Shown here: piece after piece, positions 1 through 7,478 of the stretch
How the letters are laid out: every line of letters begins with the position of its first letter
How positions within the stretch are numbered: position 1 is the stretch's first letter
Program-made: the position numbers and the translations under genes
NCBI RefSeq assembly: GCF_018918345.1
Contig: NZ_JAHLQI010000009.1
Span: 1-63,173 of the forward strand
From: Butyricicoccus intestinisimiae
GTDB taxonomy: Bacteria > Bacillota > Clostridia > Oscillospirales > Butyricicoccaceae
Length of the DNA stretch: 63,173 nucleotides
Direction of reading: 5' to 3'
Notes under the pieces: model-generated
Seen by the model: only the letters and a program-made list of their open reading frames with translations
Told to the model about the DNA's origin: nothing
Database searches by the model: none

Positions 1-92
1 AGTATAAACTTCAAAAGAATTTCAGGTTTGTAATTCGTTCAAGTTACGTTGTTTAATTTACAAGGTACAATGTTTTGCTCATTTATGTGAGC
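1..92 (-). other. Probable rRNA operon leader; 16S gene beyond the left edge
   Basis: On the minus strand the transcript from the promoter at 99-127 would begin near position 92. It opens with a hairpin (arms 88-92 and 77-81) and then contains GTACCTTGTAAATTAAACA, which resembles the processing flank that precedes 16S rRNA in many Firmicutes. No rRNA gene is inside the window, so the assignment is inference from the leader and the promoter array. Confidence 0.6.
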
Positions 93-98
93 TTTTTT

Positions 99-127
99 AT
101 TATACATCAGACATTCAAGTTTGTCAA
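99..127 (-). promoter_or_regulatory. Promoter 1 of a tandem array (proximal)
   Basis: Minus strand: -35 TTGACA (122-127), 17-nt spacer, -10 TATAAT (99-104). Both hexamers match consensus, and an A-rich tract lies just upstream of the -35, as in UP elements of stable RNA promoters. Confidence 0.85.
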
Positions 128-196
128 GAACTTTTTTCATTTCTTATCAAAACTTTTCGTTTGATGTCGTCGCCGTTTTGAAGCAGTGACTTTATT

Positions 197-225
197 AGTA
201 TAACACAAGCATTTCATTTTGTCAA
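197..225 (-). promoter_or_regulatory. Promoter 2 of a tandem array
   Basis: Minus strand: -35 TTGACA (220-225), 17-nt spacer, -10 TATACT (197-202). It lies 98 bp upstream of promoter 1 and repeats its A-rich upstream tract. Confidence 0.8.
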
Positions 226-292
226 GAAGTTTTTTCAATCTCTTTTCAAACATCCTTGTGTTTTGCGCTGATTCCTCAGCGGTAACTCAATT

Positions 293-321
293 AGAATACC
301 ATAAACGCGTCATCCTGTCAA
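293..321 (-). promoter_or_regulatory. Promoter 3 of a tandem array
   Basis: Minus strand: -35 TTGACA (316-321), 17-nt spacer, -10 TATTCT (293-298). It is 96 bp upstream of promoter 2. Confidence 0.75.
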
Positions 322-397
322 GCACTTTTTTCTTCCGATCAGTACTTTTTTCATTCCTCTGACTGTTTTGTGATGCCCTCTCGTTGAGTGCCTGAAT

Positions 398-426
398 AGA
401 ATACACCTTTTTCGACACAAAGTCAA
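398..426 (-). promoter_or_regulatory. Promoter 4 of a tandem array (distal)
   Basis: Minus strand: -35 TTGACT (421-426), 17-nt spacer, -10 TATTCT (398-403). Both hexamers are weaker than in the proximal copies. No fifth copy was recognised in 430-580. Confidence 0.6.
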
Positions 427-583
427 CACATATTTCCCGTATTTTTCGCGTTTTGTCGATTTGAATAGTGAATTGACGGTATTATCGCCGTAATATGTGT
501 AACATTGTGATATATCGGATTTTTACGCGTATTTTTTCAAATTTCTAGTGGAATCCGGTGTCTTTTTCCATCTTATACCAACA

Positions 584-612
584 CAAAAAGAAAAGAGCCT
601 TGCGGCTCTTTT
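584..612 (-). terminator. Terminator after ywlG
   Basis: Nine-bp stem AAAAGAGCC/GGCTCTTTT with a GCAA loop on the minus strand, followed by a T-rich run. It separates ywlG from the rRNA-type promoters. Confidence 0.85.
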
Positions 613-621
613 CTCTCTCAC

Positions 622-1176
622 TCATAATTTGTCCTGCTGATACTTTGCGCGCACGCCGCCAATAAACTTCAGCCGCGTTCTCGCGCTCAGAATATTGGCA
701 TCGCCGATGGTCTTTTGCTCGATGCGCACCGGCACAGCAACTTCTCGCAGATGCATACCGATCAGTGTGCCGCCAATATCCAATCCCGCATGAGCACGAA
801 TGTGCTCGACAGCAACCGGTTCATCAAAATTCTCCCAACAGGTCGTGGCAAACGAGCCGCCTGCTTTCGGCTGCGGCAATACATTGACCATTTCATAGCC
901 ATATGCTTCTGCCGCCTGCCGCTCCATAATAATCGCGCGGTTCAGGTGCTCACAGCACTGGGCAGCCAAATAAATGCCATGCGGTTCCAGTGCAGCATAT
1001 GCACCACGATAAATCGCACCGGCAATATCCATGGACGAGGCAGAGCCGATCTTCTGACCGCCTACTTCACTCGTCGAACATCCAATAACAAACAGGTCAC
1101 CCATCTTGAGTTTCGCCTGTGCCAATACTTCATTGACAGCTTTTTGTGTCTCCTGTTCAATTTGTTTCAGTTCCAT
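622..1176 (-). CDS. ywlG: TIGR01440/UPF0340 family protein YwlG
   Basis: A 184-residue soluble protein recognised as the UPF0340 (YwlG) family, whose biochemical role is not established. The N-terminal part carries the family-typical VIGCSTSEV, QCCEHLNRA and ER segments. The C-terminal half has the conserved GLDIGGTLIGMHL stretch. Length is normal for the family. The start has a strong AAAGGAGG ribosome site. It is the last gene of a minus-strand group behind a GNAT acetyltransferase and a GntR regulator with 20-30 bp gaps, so it is probably co-transcribed with them. It ends in a clear terminator. Confidence 0.85.
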   Translation of the reverse strand: MELKQIEQETQKAVNEVLAQAKLKMGDLFVIGCSTSEVGGQKIGSASSMDIAGAIYRGAYAALEPHGIYLAAQCCEHLNRAIIMERQAAEAYGYEMVNVLPQPKAGGSFATTCWENFDEPVAVEHIRAHAGLDIGGTLIGMHLREVAVPVRIEQKTIGDANILSARTRLKFIGGVRAKYQQDKL

Positions 1177-1206
1177 GATGAATGTCCTCCTTTTGACGAC
1201 TTTGGC

Positions 1207-1644
1207 TTATTCCCGTATCATCTGGCAATATGTCAGCGGTTCAAAGCCCATTCTTTTATACAACGCAGCTGCGCGGCTGTTTTCCGGTGTGACCTCCAGT
1301 CGAAACCGTGCTGCATCCGGATATGCCGAAAACAGCCAATCAAAAAAGGCGTGTCCCAGCCCCTGACCGCGCAGTTCCGGTTCAATGAACAATTCTTCAA
1401 TCATGACGCAGGAGCCTGCCTCTGTCGCATACATATGGGTCAGATACGCATATCCGGCGTGTTTGTCACCCTGATACAGCATACAGCCCTCTATCAGCGG
1501 ATTGTTGGATACTGCCTGCTCAAAACTGCGCTGCAAAATTTTTTCCGGCACAGCATGCGTCACGGCATCCGATTGATAAAAGCTTTTGACGCGCGGCATG
1601 ACATAGGCGCGGTCGGCTTGTTTCATACGTTTTACGGTTAACAT
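1207..1644 (-). CDS. GNAT family N-acetyltransferase
   Basis: A 145-residue single-domain GCN5-related acetyltransferase. It transfers an acetyl group from acetyl-CoA to an unknown substrate. The acetyl-CoA binding segment is visible as VMIEELFIEPELRGQGLG (roughly residues 81-98, R/Q-x-x-G-x-G/A type), followed by the ENSRAAALYKRMGFEP motif typical of the family's last helix and strand. The length is that of a minimal GNAT fold. It sits 21 bp behind the GntR regulator and 30 bp before ywlG, so the three form a likely operon. The substrate cannot be told from sequence. Confidence 0.85.
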   Translation of the reverse strand: MLTVKRMKQADRAYVMPRVKSFYQSDAVTHAVPEKILQRSFEQAVSNNPLIEGCMLYQGDKHAGYAYLTHMYATEAGSCVMIEELFIEPELRGQGLGHAFFDWLFSAYPDAARFRLEVTPENSRAAALYKRMGFEPLTYCQMIRE

Positions 1645-1665
1645 GTCTATTCATTCCTATCTAAA

Positions 1666-2346
1666 TCATTGTAAAGATTGCTGCGCAATGCTGCGGCGGC
1701 ACTGCGCCAAATGCAGCAGCATCGCGTCATACGCCGCCATCTCGTCGTGTGCACCGATTGCTGTGAGAATTTCTCTATTGGTGCGCGCCAGCTCCTCCAG
1801 CGCCTTCTGTGACGGCGTACCGGCCAGCATGGACGGTGGTCCGCACAAAATAACCGCCAAATTCGGTACCACAACATTGCCCGATGTGCGGGCAATGGCG
1901 GCATGATAAGCAGTATTTTCTTTGGAGAAATCATCTCCCGCCAGCATTTTCTTTTCGCAAGCATCGCACAGATGCATCAAATCGTCCAATTCTTCCGGTG
2001 TGCATCTGCTTGCTGCCAGAGATGCCAGTCGCGGCTCCACCAAAAAGCGCAGCTCGAGCAAATCGGTTGCCACCTGTACTTTGTCCGTCAAAAATTCCAG
2101 ACCGAGCGGATCTTCGCTGACACCGCTGCGTGCAGATACAAAGGTACCAGAGCCACGGCGGATTTCTACCACACTGCGGCTGACCAATGTTTTGATTGCT
2201 TCACGCAGGGTACTGCGTCCAACGCCGAGCGTTTTTGCCAATTCAAATTCATTCGGCAGCTTATCGCCCGGCTTGAGCTTCTGTCCGATAATGCTACGGA
2301 CGATCTCATCCGCCACGCGATCTGTCAGCAGTTTTCCGGTTTCCAT
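1666..2346 (-). CDS. FadR-type GntR family transcriptional regulator
   Basis: A 226-residue regulator with an N-terminal winged helix (about residues 8-70; KLPNEFELAKTLGVGRSTLREAIKTL is the helix-turn-helix) and a helical FCD effector domain (about 90-215), as in FadR, LldR and GntR-type repressors. FCD domains usually bind a small organic acid through a metal with conserved histidines; H148 and H212 are possible ligands, by rough count. AAAGGA precedes the ATG. It heads a probable operon with the GNAT enzyme and ywlG, and the Big2 protein gene lies 33 bp upstream. Target genes and ligand are not deducible. Confidence 0.85.
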   Translation of the reverse strand: METGKLLTDRVADEIVRSIIGQKLKPGDKLPNEFELAKTLGVGRSTLREAIKTLVSRSVVEIRRGSGTFVSARSGVSEDPLGLEFLTDKVQVATDLLELRFLVEPRLASLAASRCTPEELDDLMHLCDACEKKMLAGDDFSKENTAYHAAIARTSGNVVVPNLAVILCGPPSMLAGTPSQKALEELARTNREILTAIGAHDEMAAYDAMLLHLAQCRRSIAQQSLQ

Positions 2347-2379
2347 GATTCTGATTCCTTTCCGTGTTTCTTTATCTGT

Positions 2380-4287
2380 TTATCCCGCCGCTGTGTTGCA
2401 AACGGCGTTGTCACTCGCCTGAATGGCTTTTGCTTGGATGCCGCAGTACTTCATATACGGCAGCAGCTGCCGGAATACGGTATCTGTTGCCACGCTGCCA
2501 TCAAAGCGTACAGCGACCGTTCCTGTCGTGTCAATTGCTTTCGAAACCGCTTGATAGCTGGCATCCGCCGCCTGACTCGACTCATTTGCGCTGGTGTTCC
2601 AATCCCAGACGCGATAGCCTGCGTTGAGAAGCGCATGGAGCGCGTCACGATTGAGCTTTCCGGAGCTTCCGCCGGAAATGCGCACCAAACGGGTCGGCAT
2701 GCCGGTAATCACGGACAACTGCTCATTCGCCCGATCCAGCAGAGCGACTGCATTTCCGCTGTTTGCCTGTTCCGGTGTCAGCAGCAAACCAACGCTGTTG
2801 CCGTCTCCCATCAAATGGCGGAGGGTATCATCCGCGCCATACAGATTATCTATCGACACAAAGAATGTCGCCTGCATTGCGTTTGCGGACAGCGTATCCG
2901 CAATCGAGCTTGTCACGTCATCCAGCTTGCTGTCTATGGTAAGATAGACGGCGTCCGGAACATTCTTCGGCATCGTGTATGCGAACTCTGATATCGTCAC
3001 CGTGCTGCCCGGCATATACAAAAACGTGCTGCCGGTATTTTGTCTCGGCACAAACAGATAAGTGCTGCCGGTGCCGGTTATCGGTCTTTTCGTTCCAGTA
3101 ATATTGTTATTCGGCTTATTGTTGGTTGGTTTGTTGTTATCCGGCTGTTTCTTGCTTCCCGTAACGGTTACCTGACACGCCGCCTTTACACCCAGCGCTT
3201 CCGCGGTAATCTCAGCGGAGCCCGCTTTGTTCGCGCGCACCTTACCGGCTGCGTCGACGGATGCAACCGCGGGGTTGGACGAACGCCATGTGATTTTCTG
3301 ACCTTTCAAGTCTCCTGTAGCGTTTGCTGTCAGTTGCTTGCTATTTCCCGTTTCCAAAGAAACCCGATTAGGAGTAATCGTTATGCCGCCATCTATGACA
3401 ACGCGCACATCGCACGTCGCAGATACCGAACCAACCGATGCCGTAATTTTTGCAGTTCCCGCACCGGCTGCATAAATTGTACCGTCCTTGTAATATGCGA
3501 CGCTTTCATCCGAACTGTTCCAAGTCAAACCTTCTAAATCTGCATCTGCCGGAACCGGATCCGCTTCAATGCCGGCACTTTCTCCCACGTGCAGCTCCAT
3601 TTTCTGAGGCTTCAATAAGATGCCTGTCAGTCCCGGCTGTACCGAAATCGTCAGCTTGCCCTGCATAGAGTCCGCCGTTGCCGTGATCGTCGCAGAGCCG
3701 GACTGATGCGCCGTCACCTTGCCTGTTTCATCAACAGACAAAATCTCCGGCCTATCCGATTTCCATGTAACTTTCGCACCATCCTGCGCTTCTGTCGGCG
3801 TGATAGACAGCTTTAGATTCTGCGTCTCTCCGATGCGCATTTCCTGTGTGCCCTCAATGGTTATCTGCTTGACTGCATAGCCGGAAACCGTAATCGTACA
3901 GGAGACTTTTCTGCCGTCACCCAGAATTTTTCCGACCGTCGCCGTGCCCGTTTTCTCAGCTGTAACCACGCCGGACTCTTTCTCAACGGTTACGGCATCA
4001 CTGTCACCATCCCAGATGCCCCAGTTGGTGTCTTTGTCGGCACTTTCACCGGAGCCTGCCGCCTGATTTTCCGATTTTTTTCCGATATTGGCAGAGCCAA
4101 CAGACAGCTTGATTTGCTCACCAATCTTCAATGTTACTGTTTTCGGATTCTCCGGTTCCAGCACAATCTGCGTTCGCACCGGAGCGGCAATCGCCGCATT
4201 ATCATCCTTCGGCACGGCCGCCGCGACTGCGCCGCAGACCAGCACGCCGCACAGCAGAGCGCAAAGCAGTTTCGTCATTTTTTTCAC
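2380..4287 (-). CDS. Secreted Big2 (Ig-like) protein with degraded deacetylase-like C-terminus
   Basis: About 635 residues from a GTG start chosen because AGGGAGA lies about 10 nt upstream and the product then begins with a good signal peptide (KKMTKLLCALLCGVLVCG...). An in-frame ATG at 4410 lacks a ribosome site. Four bacterial Ig-like Big2 repeats follow (roughly residues 40-400, each ending in a VTAEKTGTATV-like strand). Then come an Asn/Pro-rich linker and a C-terminal NodB-like domain. That domain keeps the fold signature (VYLTIDS...ATFFVS) but the TFDDGP aspartates and the metal histidines of real polysaccharide deacetylases are missing (TIDSKL, SVGLLLTPE). An extracellular binding rather than catalytic role is inferred. 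Confidence 0.75.
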   Translation of the reverse strand: MKKMTKLLCALLCGVLVCGAVAAAVPKDDNAAIAAPVRTQIVLEPENPKTVTLKIGEQIKLSVGSANIGKKSENQAAGSGESADKDTNWGIWDGDSDAVTVEKESGVVTAEKTGTATVGKILGDGRKVSCTITVSGYAVKQITIEGTQEMRIGETQNLKLSITPTEAQDGAKVTWKSDRPEILSVDETGKVTAHQSGSATITATADSMQGKLTISVQPGLTGILLKPQKMELHVGESAGIEADPVPADADLEGLTWNSSDESVAYYKDGTIYAAGAGTAKITASVGSVSATCDVRVVIDGGITITPNRVSLETGNSKQLTANATGDLKGQKITWRSSNPAVASVDAAGKVRANKAGSAEITAEALGVKAACQVTVTGSKKQPDNNKPTNNKPNNNITGTKRPITGTGSTYLFVPRQNTGSTFLYMPGSTVTISEFAYTMPKNVPDAVYLTIDSKLDDVTSSIADTLSANAMQATFFVSIDNLYGADDTLRHLMGDGNSVGLLLTPEQANSGNAVALLDRANEQLSVITGMPTRLVRISGGSSGKLNRDALHALLNAGYRVWDWNTSANESSQAADASYQAVSKAIDTTGTVAVRFDGSVATDTVFRQLLPYMKYCGIQAKAIQASDNAVCNTAAG

Positions 4288-4336
4288 GTCGTTATCATCT
4301 CCCTGCGTTCCCCGCATCAGATATTTATTCAGCTTT

Positions 4337-4365
4337 ATTATACCGCACAACCCTGTATTTGTCAC
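4337..4365 (-). promoter_or_regulatory. Promoter of the Big2 protein gene
   Basis: Minus strand: -35 GTGACA (4360-4365), 17-nt spacer, -10 TATAAT (4337-4342), about 50 bp upstream of the GTG start. Confidence 0.7.
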
Positions 4366-4461
4366 AGAATTTTTGCCGGAATCCCGAATAAATTTACAAT
4401 CTGTTCCCACCTACGGCTCAATCGACAAATCCTCATCTTGTGTTCTATATCCCGCTTTCTG

Positions 4462-4490
4462 TTGCGCACTGCATCGAGCAATGTTATAAT
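4462..4490 (+). promoter_or_regulatory. Promoter of glgB
   Basis: -35 TTGCGC (4462-4467), 17-nt spacer, -10 TATAAT (4485-4490), 40 bp before the ATG at 4530. Confidence 0.65.
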
Positions 4491-4529
4491 AAATATATCT
4501 TTCATTGTATCATAACAGGGAGGGCAACC

Positions 4530-6356
4530 ATGAACATCGAACAGCAGATTCGGGAGTTTTTAACCGGACAGAGCGCCAAGGCATATCAGGTTTTCGGCTC
4601 ACACCCTGTCCACAAATACGGTCAGGACGGCATCGAGTTCCGTGTCTATGCGCCGAACGCCGTCAACATGCAGCTGGTCGGCGATTTTAACGACTGGAAC
4701 GGTTGGAACATGGAGCACCAGACCCATGGAATCTGGACCATTTTCTGCAAAGACATTCCGCAGGGAGCACTGTATAAATACCGCACAACCACGCAGGAAG
4801 GCCGCGTGATTGACCGCGCCGACCCATTCGCTTTTCATTCCGAACTGCGGCCTGGCAATGCATCCGCTGTTTTTGACGTCGACCACTATCACTGGAACGA
4901 CGAGAATTGGATGGCACAGCGCAACAAGAACTATACGCGTCCCATGAGCATTTATGAGCTGCACGCCGGTTCTTGGCGGCGGGATACCGAGCACATCCCC
5001 GCGAATGCTACGCCGGAGGAACAGGAAAACGGCAGAATGCTCACCTATCGGGAGCTTGCCGACCAGCTCATCCCCTATGTCAAGGAGCAGGGCTTCTCTC
5101 ACATTGAGCTGATGCCGCTGACCGAATACCCTTTTGACGGCTCTTGGGGCTATCAGGCAACCGGTTATTTTTCCGCAACTTCGCGCTACGGCGATCCCTA
5201 CGGTCTGATGGAGCTGATTGACCGCTGCCATCAGGCGCACATTGGCGTCATTCTCGATGTCGTGCCGCTGCATTTTGTGACGGATTTCTTTGGTCTGCAT
5301 CAGTTTGACGGCGGATTCGTCTATGAATCACAGTATGAAAATCTGCGCTATACCGAGTGGGGCACCGTTCTGTTTGACTACACCAAACCGCACGTCCTGT
5401 CCTTCATGAAGTCCTCTCTGGATTTTTGGATTAACTATTATCACATTGACGGTCTGCGCTTTGACGCCGTCTCTCAGCTCATTTTCAAAAACGGAGACCC
5501 CAATGCACCGCTCAACGACCCTGGTATCTGGTTCCTCAAAAATACGAACTTTTATTTGCAGCAAACCTATCCAAACGTCATGCTCATGGCGGAGGATTCC
5601 TCCAATTACATCAAGGTCACGGCGCCGCCGCAATACGGCGGTCTCGGCTTTGACTACAAATGGGATCTCGGCTGGATGAACGACACCCTACAGTATCTGT
5701 CCATGCATCCCAACGACCGCAATTATTCGCGCCACACCCTCATGTTCTCTATGGCGTATTTTTACAACGATATTTTTATTTTGCCGCTGTCTCACGATGA
5801 AGTGGTTCACGGCAAACACACCATCATCGACAAGATGTGGGGCAATTACGAGCAAAAGTTCAGCCAGGCCCGCCTGTTATACCTGTATATGTGTGCGCAT
5901 CCGGGAAAAGTGCTCAATTTCATGGGAAATGAAATCGCAGAGTTCCGCGAGTGGGATGAAAACAAACAACTGGGCTGGAATTTGATGGAGTACCCTATGC
6001 ACGATTCCTTCAATCGGTACTGCCGGCATCTGCACAAAATCGGCTTGGAATACCGCGCGCTGTACGATACGGAATATGATCCGCGCGCCTTCCGCTGGCT
6101 GGATACGCCGAGCGCACCGGCTACCGTATTCGCCTTTGTCCGCCGCTCGGCAGACGAGCAGCAGGCGATTGCATGCGTGATGAACTTTGGTCTGCAGCCT
6201 GTCACGGTCTCTATTCCGGGTCTGTCCGGCGAGTGGCGGGAGCTTGTCAATACGGATAACACCTCGTATTCCGGCTCCGGCGTCATCAATTCGGACAACA
6301 TCCACGGACAGGTACGCCTTGCCCCGCTGTCCGGCTGCCTGCTGTGCAGAGGCTGA
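4530..6356 (+). CDS. glgB: 1,4-alpha-glucan branching enzyme
   Basis: A 608-residue GH13 enzyme that forms alpha-1,6 branches in glycogen. An N-terminal CBM48 (about residues 20-115) precedes the catalytic barrel. The GH13 motifs are DVVPLHF, GLRFDAVS (nucleophile Asp), LMAEDS (acid/base Glu) and LSHDEVVHGK (stabilising Asp), in the branching-enzyme rather than amylase form. The ATG at 4530 is chosen for its AGGGAGGG site; the open frame extends 30 codons further without one. No other glg gene lies nearby, so the gene is an orphan of glycogen synthesis here, with its own promoter and terminator. Confidence 0.93.
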   Translation: MNIEQQIREFLTGQSAKAYQVFGSHPVHKYGQDGIEFRVYAPNAVNMQLVGDFNDWNGWNMEHQTHGIWTIFCKDIPQGALYKYRTTTQEGRVIDRADPFAFHSELRPGNASAVFDVDHYHWNDENWMAQRNKNYTRPMSIYELHAGSWRRDTEHIPANATPEEQENGRMLTYRELADQLIPYVKEQGFSHIELMPLTEYPFDGSWGYQATGYFSATSRYGDPYGLMELIDRCHQAHIGVILDVVPLHFVTDFFGLHQFDGGFVYESQYENLRYTEWGTVLFDYTKPHVLSFMKSSLDFWINYYHIDGLRFDAVSQLIFKNGDPNAPLNDPGIWFLKNTNFYLQQTYPNVMLMAEDSSNYIKVTAPPQYGGLGFDYKWDLGWMNDTLQYLSMHPNDRNYSRHTLMFSMAYFYNDIFILPLSHDEVVHGKHTIIDKMWGNYEQKFSQARLLYLYMCAHPGKVLNFMGNEIAEFREWDENKQLGWNLMEYPMHDSFNRYCRHLHKIGLEYRALYDTEYDPRAFRWLDTPSAPATVFAFVRRSADEQQAIACVMNFGLQPVTVSIPGLSGEWRELVNTDNTSYSGSGVINSDNIHGQVRLAPLSGCLLCRG

Positions 6357-6388
6357 CTGTGCAAATATCTGTGTAAAACCAAATAGAC

Positions 6389-6445
6389 AAAAAGAATCTG
6401 TGCGCCTATTATACAAGATAGGCAGTTCACAGATTCTTTTTTTAT
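6389..6445 (+). terminator. Terminator after glgB
   Basis: Long nested hairpin: outer arms AAAGAATCTGTG and CACAGATTCTTT, inner arms GCCTAT and ATAGGC, then a T-rich run. Its 3' end abuts the ribosome site of the next gene. Confidence 0.85.
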
Positions 6446-6463
6446 TTTGAAAGGAGGGATTGT

Positions 6464-7183
6464 ATGCCAGATGCAACGATTGCAGCTTGCCATATCGCAT
6501 CTCTCGAGCATCCCATCACTGCGCTTGCGGATCGGCCGCCGCTTTCCGCGGAAGATCTCAAAGCGTATTTCGATGCCAATCCGATTCAGCTCATGCACGC
6601 ACACAATGCGCTGGTACAGACGCTTTCCGGTACGAGCGGCGCAGAAAATATCGGTTTTGCCAACACCGCCGGTGTCTCCGCTTCCAATGTCCAAAGTGCC
6701 ATCGAACAGGTACAGCAGCAGCTGTCCGCGCTCGCCTTGGGTTCGATTCCGGACGGCTCCATCACGGCTGTCAAGCTCGCTGCTTCGCTCCAACAGCAGC
6801 TGGACACCATTGCACAGCTGCAAACAACCGTAGAGCAAATGCAGACCGCCGAGCACGCTTCCGGAACCCAGTTCCCGTTTATGATTCTCGCGCTGTCCGC
6901 AGACACCGCTGAGACATTGAAAGATGAGCTGGCATCCGCTGCGCTCGGTCTGCACTACACGGACGGTGTGCACGGCCTCGGCAGACAGTTCGGCTGGCTG
7001 TGCAGCAGAAGAAGCGCCAAGACGCCATCTGAAGCCTTTCTTGCCAAGCAAACGTATGCAGATATTTTATCCGATGCAGCGACGCGGCAGGAAATTGCCG
7101 ATCTCGCTCCGGTTCTCGCGCTGATTAAACTGTCCGCCGAGGGTTTGCAGGCGTACCGCACAGCGCTGCAAGGAAAGCTGTAA
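6464..7183 (+). CDS. Orphan phage tail-fibre/structural-like protein
   Basis: A 239-residue protein with a strong AAAGGAGGG site. I do not recognise a named family. The segment around residues 55-115 (ENIGF...GVSASNVQSAIEQVQQQLSAL, then GSIPDGSITAVKLAASLQQQLDTI) has the style of phage tail-fibre or virion-structural repeats, where such phrases precede trimeric coiled coils. Residues 70-135 are rich in Q and A and predicted to be coiled coil. There is no signal peptide. No other phage gene lies nearby, so it may be a domesticated remnant or an unrelated low-complexity protein. It is separated from glgB by a terminator and flanked downstream by interspersed repeats. Confidence 0.6.
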   Translation: MPDATIAACHIASLEHPITALADRPPLSAEDLKAYFDANPIQLMHAHNALVQTLSGTSGAENIGFANTAGVSASNVQSAIEQVQQQLSALALGSIPDGSITAVKLAASLQQQLDTIAQLQTTVEQMQTAEHASGTQFPFMILALSADTAETLKDELASAALGLHYTDGVHGLGRQFGWLCSRRSAKTPSEAFLAKQTYADILSDAATRQEIADLAPVLALIKLSAEGLQAYRTALQGKL

Positions 7184-7220
7184 ATCTGCGCCAATATTCG
7201 CGCTGCGCACCAGCTTCTCG

Positions 7221-7396
7221 GCTCTCCCTTTGGGAGAGCTGGCATTTGCGCCAGCAAATGACTGAGAGGGCTAATTCTAACAGGTTCGTATCAGGCAAAT
7301 CTGATACGTGTCTTGCCGCAAAGCGGCAATCCAGCTCCCTCAACGAGGGAGCCAGCCCTCTCTGTCGCTGCGCGACATCTCTCCCAAAGGGAGAGA
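7221..7396. repeat. Interspersed repeat cluster: B, D and A modules in composite arrangement
   Basis: A B module at 7221-7270 (GCTCTCCC/GGGAGAGC hairpin, linker hairpin around ATTTGC/GCAAAT, then GAGAGGG). A D-type module lies on the opposite strand (about 7305-7352), lacking its distal arm. An A module lies at 7356-7396 on the opposite strand. The outer modules are inverted relative to each other. The cluster fills the gap between two convergent gene ends. Confidence 0.85.
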
Positions 7397-7416
7397 CAAG
7401 TGGGATTGCGCGTAAA

Positions 7417-7467
7417 ACAAAAGCACCAGTTTCGGAATTTTCTGTTTATTCCGGTTCTGGTGCTTTT
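7417..7467. terminator. Bidirectional terminator between convergent genes
   Basis: Stem AAAAGCACCAG/CTGGTGCTTTT with a long partly paired loop and T-rich runs on both sides. It can end transcription of the GT2 gene from the right and of the tail-like gene from the left. Confidence 0.75.
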
Positions 7468-7478
7468 CTCTTGTTTTT

